Of a stretch of 64,000 nucleotides of DNA, positions 48,072 to 57,612 are shown one piece after another. Position numbers and translations under genes: made by a program. Each line of letters opens with the position of its first letter. The stretch's first letter is position 1. This DNA comes from Pseudomonadales bacterium (GTDB lineage: Bacteria; Pseudomonadota; Gammaproteobacteria; Pseudomonadales; Ketobacteraceae). The stretch spans positions 62,001 through 126,000 of the forward strand of contig NZXG01000002.1 in assembly GCA_002701845.1 (NCBI GenBank), given 5' to 3'. Under the pieces are notes generated by a model that searched no databases, was not told the origin of the DNA, and saw nothing but the letters and a program-made list of their open reading frames with translations.

Positions 48072-49067
48072 ATGCCAGAACTGATTAGCTACCTAATATA
48101 CCTGTCACCAATACTAGTTGTCATAGTACTCTGCAGAGGAGATTTACATTATGCAACTCATGAAGCGGCCCTATTCGCTTTAATCTTTGCTTTTTGTATT
48201 CTTGGCCTTCGCGAGGACGTGGGCTACGACTACGCCCATTACACAAATTTTTACTACTCTGAATACTTTTCTCCCGAATTACTATCTAAAGCCCTATTAG
48301 CAATCACTTTGCCACTCGACTCACATTATTGGTACATAGCTATACATGGGTTAATTACAATTTTTTTCATATATCTCACCTATCGCAGAGAAAAAAAAGT
48401 TTTTCTTCTGCTTTCGTTTCTTTGTCTTCCTTATTTTTTTTTAGAATCCTTCACCATAATGAGGCAAGAAGTTGCGATCGCAATAAGCTTCTATGCTTAC
48501 AGCCTCTTCCGGAGCAGGGATAAGCGCTTTTTCTTCTGGATAATCGCCGCTGCAGGGTTTCACTATAGCTCGATAGTGTTCTCACTTATTTTGTGCAGCA
48601 TTTGGAATGAAAAACGATATAAGATAGTACTATTATTTTTATTTGCAGTCGCGACAGCAGTATTGATAAATCATATCATTTCGATAGTAGAAATTATTTA
48701 TCCTAGAACTACGTTCTATGATGGCCGAAACACAACGGGCGTAAAGTTTTTAGTATTTTCTTTGGCGCTCTTCTTACTTAGTTTAGATAAAACTGAAAAG
48801 CTTACCCATTACTTTATCGTTTCGATTGGCTTGTTGATTTGTGGGACTGCGCTAAAGGTAGATGCGGTATTTATCAGATTGTCTTACTACTTTTTTATTC
48901 CAATTTGTTTTCTTTCCTGGAAAAGGATTTTTTACTCAATAAAAGTTACGCAAGCAACCCCTTTTATGGCCTTGATCTTCTCATACTTTTTATTCATAAC
49001 CGTTAGAACGGGTGATTTTTCAGGATCGCTGGTACCTTACAATTCAATATTGGGAGAAATACAATGA
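48072..49067 (+). CDS. EpsG family membrane protein, probable polysaccharide polymerase (Wzy role)
   Basis: A 331-aa highly hydrophobic protein with about 9-10 membrane helices. The motif DVGYDYAHYTNFY after the second helix and the FLESFTIMRQEVAIAISFYAYSLFR block match EpsG-like polymerases (compare GxDYxxY and RqxlAxal). It should join repeat units at the periplasmic face. It ends with a 4-bp overlap with the acetyltransferase. The end after the last helix is short. AT-rich, unlike the flanking core genes. Confidence 0.78.
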   Translation: MPELISYLIYLSPILVVIVLCRGDLHYATHEAALFALIFAFCILGLREDVGYDYAHYTNFYYSEYFSPELLSKALLAITLPLDSHYWYIAIHGLITIFFIYLTYRREKKVFLLLSFLCLPYFFLESFTIMRQEVAIAISFYAYSLFRSRDKRFFFWIIAAAGFHYSSIVFSLILCSIWNEKRYKIVLLFLFAVATAVLINHIISIVEIIYPRTTFYDGRNTTGVKFLVFSLALFLLSLDKTEKLTHYFIVSIGLLICGTALKVDAVFIRLSYYFFIPICFLSWKRIFYSIKVTQATPFMALIFSYFLFITVRTGDFSGSLVPYNSILGEIQ

Positions 49068-49594
49068 ACCGCCTATACTGCTTCTGGGGTTTTATTTTCT
49101 CTGCGATCCTTTCCACCTGCCCATCTTTTAGGGTCTCCAGGCTAATTCTTTGTATCCCGGGCAACCGTATAGAGAAAGGTGTCACTGTACACTCAAGGGT
49201 AAGGTTCATTATTCCTACAAGACTTGAGATAGGCAGCAATTCAACAATTAACGCAAATTCATTGATCGATTCTCGTCAAGGAATAAAAATCGGATCAAAC
49301 ACAATGATCGGAAGAGGCGTAAAAATATTTACTCTTGGTCATAATGTAGACGACGAACATTTTGGAAGCAGCGGAGGCAAAGTGATAATTGGAAACAACG
49401 TAGTCATATTTCCTTACTCGCTTATAATGCCAGGCGTTTTAATTGAAGATAATGCTGTGATATATCCAGGAAGCGTCGTTACAAGAAACGTAAAGGAAAA
49501 TGAAATTGTTGGAGGAAACCCCGCCAAATTCATACGCTTAAGGCAATGCAAGCCCAAATATAGTTTGGAATATAATATGTACTTTGGGGTGTAG
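49064..49594 (+). CDS. Hexapeptide-repeat acyltransferase
   Basis: A 176-aa left-handed beta-helix protein (LbetaH), similar in style to colanic-acid-type O-acetyltransferases. Repeated isoleucine-led hexads run from about residue 45 to 155 (IGSNSTINANSLID, IGSNTMIGRGVKIF, VIIGNNVVIFPYSLI). The catalytic histidine is probably in TLGHNVDDEHF. It likely acetylates a sugar of the repeat unit. Starts 4 bp inside the polymerase gene. Confidence 0.82.
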   Translation: MNRLYCFWGFIFSAILSTCPSFRVSRLILCIPGNRIEKGVTVHSRVRFIIPTRLEIGSNSTINANSLIDSRQGIKIGSNTMIGRGVKIFTLGHNVDDEHFGSSGGKVIIGNNVVIFPYSLIMPGVLIEDNAVIYPGSVVTRNVKENEIVGGNPAKFIRLRQCKPKYSLEYNMYFGV

Positions 49595-49595
49595 T

Positions 49596-50597
49596 ATGTT
49601 GATAGTGATGCCCAGAGAAGAGGGTCATTTCAAAAGCTATTTTGAATTTATTCAATATGCCTCTACAACTTGCACATCTTATGTGATTGTGAAGCAGAAG
49701 AAGTGCCTCTTTTCACTTAAAAGCTTCCTCAAACTGCTTGAATCGACCAAAGGTCACAGAGAAGTTCTTTTTTTACATGGTGAAATACAGTTCCTCCTTG
49801 CGATTCTACTAAGACTTTTTAAACCGAGAAAAAAGGTCAAAATCATTTTCTACTATGGGCTTATAGACCAACAATCATTGTTCAAAAAGTATTTTTCAAA
49901 TGCACTTATTCTTACATTGAAAACGCTCAATGTTCTCATGTTTCAGCTCGAGCTTGACCCAACTCTTTTCACACATCTCACTTGCCGTTTTGTCACACCC
50001 TTAAAAGATCCGTATATACATACATTTTCCAAGAACACGGGCGAGGATTGCACTATAAGAACGCCGCCAACACGTTTCTTAGTCGCTGGATTCCTAGACA
50101 GCAGAAAATGTATACCTCAAATCCTCGAGGCACTAGAGCAATACAGCGATATCATTACGCCAGCTGTACCAGAGCTAGTACTATTAGGAGAAGAAAGTCT
50201 AGAAATTCAGGAATACTTAAACACAAAAATAAACGATAAGAAGGTTCGAATTATTTCAAAAAACTATCGTTTTGATGACGAGGAGCTGATTTATGAATTT
50301 AATAACACCGATATAGTGATGGCCATATATAGAAATCACCACGGATCATCTGGAATTGTTATAAATTCAATTGCACACCATAAACCAGTTCTCTTTATTC
50401 CAAAAGGAATCCTAAAGGCTTTTCAATACCAGCTTTGTATTTCGCAATTGCCCAGCGAGGCGACATCTTCAGAAATCCTTAAAAACATAGTAAAGCTATC
50501 CGATAGCTACCCTAGTCAATACTCTAATGCAAATAGATTGAATTTTCTTGCCGGCCGCTCACCTGAAGAATTTGCTACTAGGTTACTGTCTCAATGA
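49596..50597 (+). CDS. Probable glycosyltransferase
   Basis: A 333-aa protein of the polysaccharide locus, cytoplasmic. The C-terminal half resembles the donor-binding half of GT-B enzymes: FLVAGFLDSRKCIPQILEAL, then a VPELVLLGEE segment, then DIVMAIYRNHHGSSGIVINSIAHHKPVLF, in which a conserved acidic/glycine block would contact the nucleotide sugar. Exact family not identified. I use the ATG at 49596, not the upstream TTG. Donor and linkage unknown. Confidence 0.65.
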   Translation: MLIVMPREEGHFKSYFEFIQYASTTCTSYVIVKQKKCLFSLKSFLKLLESTKGHREVLFLHGEIQFLLAILLRLFKPRKKVKIIFYYGLIDQQSLFKKYFSNALILTLKTLNVLMFQLELDPTLFTHLTCRFVTPLKDPYIHTFSKNTGEDCTIRTPPTRFLVAGFLDSRKCIPQILEALEQYSDIITPAVPELVLLGEESLEIQEYLNTKINDKKVRIISKNYRFDDEELIYEFNNTDIVMAIYRNHHGSSGIVINSIAHHKPVLFIPKGILKAFQYQLCISQLPSEATSSEILKNIVKLSDSYPSQYSNANRLNFLAGRSPEEFATRLLSQ

Positions 50598-51589
50598 AAA
50601 AAGCTGTAATAATAAATAGTACTAGTACCTACAACCATTTGGGCTGTTATTTGACCATGAACGGTTTAAGAAGGTTGCTACATAATTGCTCTATCAACGT
50701 AATATTTGAGCTAGAAGTCAACAACTATGATTTTTGCACTGTGAAAAAACTGCTGGACGAGAACAAAAGCTGTTTTCTAATAATCAATGGTGAAGGCACC
50801 ATTCACGATGATCAGCCTTACGCTACCGCTTTATTACGTTTTGCTGAACACTATGAAAAAAGAACTCTCATCTTGAATAGCCAGTTAAAAAACATGTCTA
50901 GTGTTTACATTGAAATCATGAAACGTTTCAAACTTGTTCAACTAAGGACCAGGGCTGACTTCGACTACGCTCTAGAAGCCGGCCTAAAAAATATAGCCTA
51001 TTGTCCTGACATGCTTTTCAATTCGGGACTTGAGCCAAGGAACTTTAGCAAAAGCAACAAACCATCTGTGGTATTTACTGATTCACATGACCAAGAGCAA
51101 AGCAAAACACTATTTGAGATGTACTCGGCCACACCTAACGAAGTGAGAAAATGGTGCAATATTCATTATCTATATACTGGTGAGAAAAAGTCTTCTGTGA
51201 AGTCAATTATATTGTATCTTCTTGCAAAATTAGCCCCTCGCCTTTTTGGTTATCGTCACTTGAATCACATATCAAGATCTTCTATTTCAAGCACTCTCGA
51301 TACCCTTTACGAAGCAACAATTATCGTAACCGCTAGATATCACACGGCCTGTATTGGGATTTTAGCTGGGAAGAAAATCTTCTACGGGAGCTCTAATACA
51401 ACAAAAGTAAGAGATATTTGTGATGATTTTAACGTTGGAGCCCCGCTATCAGAAATAAATTCCAACACATTAACTTCGCCTGAGAAAGCCCAAGTACCAA
51501 CTCAATTTAAAAACATTTCTCAGCATTTCATACAGCTTGTCGTAACGGTAAATGATTGTACTGAAGAATCTACTAGCAAGAACAGTTAG
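50594..51589 (+). CDS. Polysaccharide pyruvyltransferase family-like protein
   Basis: A 331-aa protein with the layout of CsaB/WcaK-type pyruvyltransferases: an N-terminal NHLGCYLTMNGL segment, LIINGEGTIHDDQPYATALL (about 57-76), and VQLRTRADFDYALEAG. The C-terminal half has the ARYHTACIGILAGKKIFYGSSN block, the usual H-x4-A/G motif of the family. It would transfer pyruvate from PEP to a sugar as ketal. It overlaps the previous gene by 4 bp and the next by 38 bp. Confidence 0.75.
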   Translation: MKKAVIINSTSTYNHLGCYLTMNGLRRLLHNCSINVIFELEVNNYDFCTVKKLLDENKSCFLIINGEGTIHDDQPYATALLRFAEHYEKRTLILNSQLKNMSSVYIEIMKRFKLVQLRTRADFDYALEAGLKNIAYCPDMLFNSGLEPRNFSKSNKPSVVFTDSHDQEQSKTLFEMYSATPNEVRKWCNIHYLYTGEKKSSVKSIILYLLAKLAPRLFGYRHLNHISRSSISSTLDTLYEATIIVTARYHTACIGILAGKKIFYGSSNTTKVRDICDDFNVGAPLSEINSNTLTSPEKAQVPTQFKNISQHFIQLVVTVNDCTEESTSKNS

Positions 51590-52694
51590 CCCGATAGCAG
51601 CGCTATCCGGCCTTGCATTCATAAACGCTTATCTTACTGATAAGCAATCTGATAACGTTGTATTTCTGCTTTATATAATATTCTTGATATCGGGATGGTG
51701 TAGTCTAAGCCACAGGCAAAAACTACTTTCCGAAATTCATCTAGCGAAAATAAACAAAAGAAAATCAAAGCTATATATTTATTCTAGTGCTGCGATGACG
51801 ACTGTCATTATAGCTTCTATGTGTATAGACACATTTACCTTGGGGCTATTAAAAATCGAAAGGTCTTTCAGTTTAGTCTTTTCCCTATTTCTATTTTTAA
51901 TAGCTAGTCATTTGCTCGCTCTAGTTTACTCCAATTGTTGGAGCAGGAATAAATTACATATTTCGTACATAGCAGATGGATCACTAAATTTCAGTTTAAT
52001 AATTGGTTTACTTTTGCATGGAGCTTTTGGGGCTCCACTGGTGTCTACGTGGTCAATTATATTTTTATCGTTGAGCATAGGGTTTTTGATTTCTACACGA
52101 TCTCATATACAGCTGAATAAACTAACAATGAATAAGGGAATTGCGGCATCGTGGGTGAACAGCCAATTAATCGCATTTATTTCATACTTTGAAGTCTTCC
52201 TATTTGCTGATGTCAGCGGGAAGGGAATGTACGAATATAGATTGGCAATTGTCATAGCATCAATTTTCGTCACTATAGCTGTTGTTTTCCGCCAAACAGC
52301 CATCGCTAAAAATAAGTTAGAACTGAATAAAATATTTTTATATGTTTGCCTCGGATTCTCACTACTCACATTTTTGTATTATTGGAAAATGAGCCCCTCC
52401 TCGCTCACACAGTCACTGATTGTGTTCATAATTATGTCAATACTCCAGGCAATTGTATCCGTGTATACTTATAAACTTCACAGCACCAACGCCAGTCATT
52501 TAGTATTATTAGGCACAATATTAACAGCAGTGTTTGCACTCTTGTTGCTCTATCATGGGCTCGCTGAAGTATCTCCCGCCAGTGTAATCGGCTATAAGAT
52601 ACTTTTAGTTTGCTGCAATATAGTAATACTATCAGCGATTATGATTTTCTACAGCACACAAAACAAACCCGCTGATAATTTGAGAGAATTTTAG
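51552..52694 (+). CDS. Polytopic membrane protein, probable Wzx-type flippase
   Basis: A 380-aa protein with about 10 predicted membrane helices and few charged loops. No strong motif, but size and topology fit a short Wzx/MATE-like flippase, and no other candidate for moving lipid-linked repeats is present in the locus. It is somewhat shorter than usual Wzx (about 400-480 aa). The start overlaps the previous gene by 38 bp. Confidence 0.55.
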   Translation: MIVLKNLLARTVSPIAALSGLAFINAYLTDKQSDNVVFLLYIIFLISGWCSLSHRQKLLSEIHLAKINKRKSKLYIYSSAAMTTVIIASMCIDTFTLGLLKIERSFSLVFSLFLFLIASHLLALVYSNCWSRNKLHISYIADGSLNFSLIIGLLLHGAFGAPLVSTWSIIFLSLSIGFLISTRSHIQLNKLTMNKGIAASWVNSQLIAFISYFEVFLFADVSGKGMYEYRLAIVIASIFVTIAVVFRQTAIAKNKLELNKIFLYVCLGFSLLTFLYYWKMSPSSLTQSLIVFIIMSILQAIVSVYTYKLHSTNASHLVLLGTILTAVFALLLLYHGLAEVSPASVIGYKILLVCCNIVILSAIMIFYSTQNKPADNLREF

Positions 52695-52699
52695 CTCTG

Positions 52700-53671
52700 A
52701 TGACATCAAAAAGCTCTATTGACATTCTTTACCTGCAAAGAAACTTAGCGAATAAAAATGACGGTGGATCCATTTATGATCGGCGATTCCTGGAGGCCTC
52801 AAAAAAGCTTGGATTCACTACTATGTCAATGCCAGTTTCTACAATTCGAGATCCAGGCCTCCCGCTATGGAATGAAAAGCCATCTAACAATGAGGAGATT
52901 TCAAAGATAATTGCTCTCTCGAAACGAGCTAGTTATATAATCATTTCACATGAACGCCTACACTTTCTAACTAGATATTTACAACCAGACCTCTTTATCG
53001 TGCACAACTATATGCCAGGGTTTTCCTTCCCTAGCCGCCCCGATATAACATTAGCATTTCGACTCGGGTCAAAAGGTGTTTTCAGATCGATATTCAGCAC
53101 GTCCAAACGAATTTTGTTGCTTGGTCATAGAGACTATAGATTGGCTAGAGGTGATAATCCGACAGCAAACCTTATCTTAGAGCCTCCTGGGATACCTACC
53201 AAACATTTCAGCAGAACTTTTAAACACAACTTAGTAAAAAGATATGGAAGCAATGATTGGGCTCCAAAGAGATTAAGTGCACTACCAACAAAGGGATTGC
53301 AAAACGCCATTAGTTCGGCTGGGTTTTCATTGTGTCGAGAAGACGTCTCAGCCAGGTCTTTCGCAATCATCGAAGATAAGTTCTTAACTGGTTTCAAGCT
53401 AAAGTTACTTGAAATATTATTTCGCGGTGATGTAGCGGCAACTTTTTGCGATCTGAAGGAAGAGGTTGAGTGGCTTGGACTCAGCCCCCGTGAATCGCTC
53501 GTTCAGCAAGTCAACAGTACACAAGAATTGGTTCGATGGTTTGTACGTGCTCGCGATTCTGGGATAATTCCGGGAGATCTAGAGATTCAAAACCAGAAAG
53601 AATTTTTGGAACAACGCTATTCATGGGATCAAGTGACACGCAGAATCTATTCAGAAATGGGGTTGCTATGA
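52700..53671 (+). CDS. Probable glycosyltransferase
   Basis: A 323-aa protein with no family I can name. It begins IDILYLQRNLANKNDGGSIY, as in GT-B enzymes with an N-terminal acceptor domain. A PDLFIVHNYMPGF segment lies near residue 95. The C-terminal end EFLEQRYSWDQVTRRIYSEM is a typical family-4/GT-B terminal helix (compare YSWDxxxxxl). Its stop overlaps the next ATG (ATGA). Acceptor and donor unknown. Confidence 0.55.
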   Translation: MTSKSSIDILYLQRNLANKNDGGSIYDRRFLEASKKLGFTTMSMPVSTIRDPGLPLWNEKPSNNEEISKIIALSKRASYIIISHERLHFLTRYLQPDLFIVHNYMPGFSFPSRPDITLAFRLGSKGVFRSIFSTSKRILLLGHRDYRLARGDNPTANLILEPPGIPTKHFSRTFKHNLVKRYGSNDWAPKRLSALPTKGLQNAISSAGFSLCREDVSARSFAIIEDKFLTGFKLKLLEILFRGDVAATFCDLKEEVEWLGLSPRESLVQQVNSTQELVRWFVRARDSGIIPGDLEIQNQKEFLEQRYSWDQVTRRIYSEMGLL

Positions 53672-54633
53672 AATTATTCGTGTGCAATCACGCCTACCAT
53701 CTCCAAAAAGCAATGACCGTCTTATCTTGGAATGACTATATATTGTTTATCGGAAATGATTCTAGGCTAGAGCCTAAAAAACTTAAAGATAGGATGCTAC
53801 AGATAAATTTATTTGAAGAGTTACCAATACATAAAAAGGTTTGGTTCCATATTCAATTCTTATTTCTCATATTGAAATTACGGCGGCTCAATATTCGAGC
53901 AGCTTACTTCTTTGGGGCTCAAGACCTTATCTCGTGGAAACTATTAAAACACGGGATTTTTGATGAATGTAAAGTAATACCTGACAATCTAGAGTTTTAT
54001 TTAAGACCACAGCTGCCTCTAGTAAAAAAGTTTCAAGCTGAAAAAGATACCTTAAGGAAGTCATTAAAAGTCCTACTTTACTGCGGACTATCTGACAAAA
54101 ATGCATTCCAAGTAGCAAGCTTTGGTTCTAGACTGCTGTATTCTATTAAGGAAGTTGAGCTAGAAGACTCACTTGCTTTTTATTCTTCATCCAACATACC
54201 CCATATAGATAGAGAAGCTTACCCAGGGTCTATATTCATATCACAGCCTTATTACTTAGATTATTCAATCGATATTGTTCTGTGGGCCAATAGAATACAC
54301 AGTATTTTGGTACAACGCGGCTGTAATTATATAAAATTCCATCAGCGCGACTCTCCAAAGTTTCGTGACATAATGAAAGAGCTAGGTTATTCCGAGCGAG
54401 ATCCACGTCATTATGCAAAGCTTGGTATTTTTTCAACATACCTCTTTGAAGCGGCCCTGTCAGGCGATACCGTCGAATCTATTGCTGGATTATTAATAGA
54501 CTTGTTCCCAGCAAGTTATAAAGATTTTGTACTTTGGATGTCTAGTTATTTTAATGTTTCGATAGATGGAACAGCTAAGCGCTGGACAATTCATCGAGAA
54601 CAATTTAATAAGTTGAACGCACTAGTAACCTAA
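53668..54633 (+). CDS. GT52-like/polysialyltransferase-like glycosyltransferase
   Basis: A 321-aa protein. The N-terminal MKLFVCNHAYHLQKAMTVL resembles the opening of family GT52 enzymes (I-C-x-x-x-Y-H type). Later KFHQRDSPKFRDIMKEL resembles the K-x-H-P-R segment of that superfamily, which includes sialyl- and glucosyltransferases. Both matches are partial, so this is a fold-level suggestion. ATG at 53668 overlaps the preceding stop; an open frame extends upstream within the neighbour. Confidence 0.5.
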   Translation: MKLFVCNHAYHLQKAMTVLSWNDYILFIGNDSRLEPKKLKDRMLQINLFEELPIHKKVWFHIQFLFLILKLRRLNIRAAYFFGAQDLISWKLLKHGIFDECKVIPDNLEFYLRPQLPLVKKFQAEKDTLRKSLKVLLYCGLSDKNAFQVASFGSRLLYSIKEVELEDSLAFYSSSNIPHIDREAYPGSIFISQPYYLDYSIDIVLWANRIHSILVQRGCNYIKFHQRDSPKFRDIMKELGYSERDPRHYAKLGIFSTYLFEAALSGDTVESIAGLLIDLFPASYKDFVLWMSSYFNVSIDGTAKRWTIHREQFNKLNALVT

Positions 54634-54722
54634 AAGATCTGGTTTACACAAAGTTCTCCAACCATTTAACCTTAATGTTAATTAAATCCGCAAGCCTCGT
54701 GTGGCTGCTGGGAGTTTAATCT

Positions 54723-55445
54723 ATGCGGTATTATCTCACTCGTGCTAAAAAGATATTATATCTGTTTACGGATTTTAGAGCTCTTACTTATTTTCTGAAA
54801 TTTCGTGTTCTTCCAACCATTGAGCATCACTATGTTCTTTCCATATTGCCAAATACGGTCATAGACATTGGAGCTAACAAGGGGCAGTTTGCTTTAGCTG
54901 TTGAGCTCTTCACTGCAGCTAAAGTCATTTCATTTGAGCCGTTGACTCATGCCGCCATAACGTGTAAAGAAATGTTCGATAACAATGATAGGCACACTAT
55001 AATTAACGCTGCCATAGCTCCTCAATCTGGTAGGCTCAATTTGCATGTTTCGAAATCTGACGACTCATCATCACTCCTCGAAATAGGACCAAATCAAACG
55101 AATTTATTTCCTGGAACTCAAGAAGTCAGGCAAGAAACAGTCACTTGTGGCCCTTTAAGTGAATTTATCACTAAAGAAGATCTTCATGGAACTGTATTAT
55201 TAAAGATTGACGTGCAGGGGTATGAGCTAGAGGCTCTAAAAGGTTGTTCAGAGCTCTTGTCAGAAATAGATATTATCTATTGTGAGTGTTCTTTTATCGA
55301 ATTGTACAAAGACCAATGCTCCATTAAAGAATTAATGGCCTTTCTTGACTCTTGGGGGTACGAGATAGCTGGAGTTTATAACACTCTATATTCAAAAGCT
55401 GGTCGAGCAATTCAATCAGATTTTTTATTTGTTAGAAGCAGTTAA
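54723..55445 (+). CDS. FkbM family methyltransferase
   Basis: A 240-aa SAM-dependent O-methyltransferase. Motif I VIDIGANKGQFALAVE (about 46-61) binds SAM. The downstream VISFEPLTHAA supplies the ribose-binding acidic residue, and LLKIDVQGYELEALKG (about 160-175) is the FkbM hallmark. It probably methylates a hydroxyl of the glycan. It stands alone after an 89-bp gap and may have its own promoter. Confidence 0.88.
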   Translation: MRYYLTRAKKILYLFTDFRALTYFLKFRVLPTIEHHYVLSILPNTVIDIGANKGQFALAVELFTAAKVISFEPLTHAAITCKEMFDNNDRHTIINAAIAPQSGRLNLHVSKSDDSSSLLEIGPNQTNLFPGTQEVRQETVTCGPLSEFITKEDLHGTVLLKIDVQGYELEALKGCSELLSEIDIIYCECSFIELYKDQCSIKELMAFLDSWGYEIAGVYNTLYSKAGRAIQSDFLFVRSS

Positions 55446-55585
55446 CCGAGCGCCTTTATGATTCACCGATACTTAATTGAATATTTTCGAGAATCAGGCA
55501 AGTCCTAAATTCATGCCTATGAATTTTGTTGGTATTACATCCACTACATTACAAGAATCGACAGTAATAATTAATCGGTGCACTA

Positions 55586-57484
55586 ATGATTTATCGCCCT
55601 GAGATAGACGGGTTACGTGCTTTAGCTGTTATCCCTGTGATACTTTTCCATGCAAAGTTGGGCCCGTTCCCTGGCGGATACGCGGGGGTCGATGTCTTTT
55701 TCGTAATTAGTGGGTATCTAATTACATCGATAATCCTTAACGACTACCGTACTGGAAACTTTTCTTTCTCAAGATTCTACGAGCGTCGAGCCAAACGAAT
55801 ACTTCCAGGGCTGTATAGTATAATTATATTTACTACAGCTATAGCAGCCTTGATATTCTTACCAAAAGATCTGATCAACCTCAGCAAAAGTCAAATCTTC
55901 GCTCAATTATTTTCATCCAATATATTCTTCTGGAAAAGCAGTGGGTACTTCGATGTATCCTCAGAATTAAAGCCTCTATTACACACATGGAGCCTCTCAG
56001 TCGAGGAGCAGTATTATATACTCTTCCCTTTATTTCTCGTTATTCTTCTAAGAAAAGTACCCAAACATATCACGGCAGTTTTTTTGGTTGGGTTTTCTAT
56101 AAGCCTAGCTTTGGCACAATGGGGTTCATATAATAAGCCTTTAGCTACTTATTATTTGTTACCCACGAGAGTATGGGAGATTTTAGTAGGAGCGATTATT
56201 GCGAGCGCATCCTTACCGGCTTTTAAGATACACTCTTTAAATCAAGCTGCCAGTTTAGTTGGATTATTTTTTATTGCAGTCGCTGTCATATTATTTGATG
56301 AAAACACACCGTTCCCTTCTATCTACGCGTTAATTCCAACAGTAGGCACTGCACTAATAATAATTTTTGCAACTGAGAATACTTTCACGCACAAGCTATT
56401 AAGCAACATAGTGCTTGTTAGAGTCGGAATTTTATCGTATAGCGCCTATCTTTGGCATCAGCCGCTACTTGCGCTGGCCCGTTATCAGACTGTTTTTCAC
56501 CTTTCAGTCGCCCAAAAGATTGGTATCATTTTATTAACGTTTGCATTTTCAACGCTTAGCTATAAGGCTCTAGAAAAACCGTTAAGAAATTCGTCCAATA
56601 AAGTATTCTTTTCAGCCACTTTTGCGTGCGTATTAATTTCTATTCTTAGCGCGGCTGCGATACTACAAACCGATGGGCTCATAAACCGATCAACCCCAAA
56701 TAATATGGCGATTGATGCATATAAATTGCTAGGACAGTCCGGTCGCACACCTGAGATCGATACTAAAGGTAATAAATGTGAATCAGAGGCAGCTTCTATT
56801 TGTCGCCTGATTCCGACAACCGAAGACACTAAGTCACATATATTCATAATTGGAGACTCACACTCCGGCGATATCATTGATCCAATTTATTTGTATGGAA
56901 TAAGGCAAGGAAGAGTAGCAATATCGCAGATGAGTGTTCCAAGCTGTGGTTTTATCCCTGCTCATGCTTCTTGGAACAACGGCGAGTGTGGTGAAGCACC
57001 AAACAAAGCTCTCGAATTTATAAAACGCAACGATGTTGACAAAGTAATATTCTCCACTAATTTATTTGGTCATTTTACCTTGCTCGAAGGATATGAATTC
57101 GAAACCAATAAAAACTTCCTCCTAGCATTTGTCCAAGACATAAAAGATAAGAATGTAGATTTGGTTTATCTGCAGCCGAGGGTAAACTACTTGGTTGACC
57201 CTGTGCGAGCCAGAACTTTTCAAAAACAGTGTTCTATAGAGGAAATAGCTATTAGCGAAAAACTACTTGCATTAGAATCAGAAATTAGATCTTTAGTATC
57301 AGATCCTTCAATTTTCTATGAGCAAAGAAAAATCTTGCGTTCCCTCATGAGCCAAGACAGATGCAGTGCGGGATTCTTCAACAACAAGCCGCTATATAAA
57401 GATTCAAATCACTTAACATCATATGGGGCACACCAGATGTTACTTCCCTTACTTAAATCAGGTTTCTTGGCGAATCCAAATTAA
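55586..57484 (+). CDS. OafA/YrhL-type membrane acyltransferase with SGNH domain
   Basis: A 632-aa protein of the AT3-SGNH architecture. The N-terminal AT3 part has about ten helices and the motifs MIYRPEIDGLRALAV (about 1-15) and VDVFFVISGYLITSIIL (about 36-52). The YERRAKRILPG loop and the SLSVEEQYYILFP block follow (about 136-148). The C-terminal periplasmic SGNH domain carries GDSHSGD (nucleophile near Ser425) and the terminal DSNHLTSYG (near 608-616). It transfers acyl groups, usually acetate, to the outer polysaccharide. The 140 bp upstream show no other gene. Confidence 0.9.
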   Translation: MIYRPEIDGLRALAVIPVILFHAKLGPFPGGYAGVDVFFVISGYLITSIILNDYRTGNFSFSRFYERRAKRILPGLYSIIIFTTAIAALIFLPKDLINLSKSQIFAQLFSSNIFFWKSSGYFDVSSELKPLLHTWSLSVEEQYYILFPLFLVILLRKVPKHITAVFLVGFSISLALAQWGSYNKPLATYYLLPTRVWEILVGAIIASASLPAFKIHSLNQAASLVGLFFIAVAVILFDENTPFPSIYALIPTVGTALIIIFATENTFTHKLLSNIVLVRVGILSYSAYLWHQPLLALARYQTVFHLSVAQKIGIILLTFAFSTLSYKALEKPLRNSSNKVFFSATFACVLISILSAAAILQTDGLINRSTPNNMAIDAYKLLGQSGRTPEIDTKGNKCESEAASICRLIPTTEDTKSHIFIIGDSHSGDIIDPIYLYGIRQGRVAISQMSVPSCGFIPAHASWNNGECGEAPNKALEFIKRNDVDKVIFSTNLFGHFTLLEGYEFETNKNFLLAFVQDIKDKNVDLVYLQPRVNYLVDPVRARTFQKQCSIEEIAISEKLLALESEIRSLVSDPSIFYEQRKILRSLMSQDRCSAGFFNNKPLYKDSNHLTSYGAHQMLLPLLKSGFLANPN

Positions 57485-57612
57485 CATCGAGTGATTCATT
57501 TGGATTGCGTCGCTTGGTAAGTTGTGTATTAAACGGAAATCGAAGTTTCTCTGTTATATACTAGGTCAATATACTTTAACTTATTTTTAATGGGCCGAAC
57601 GACTCTTTTTCT

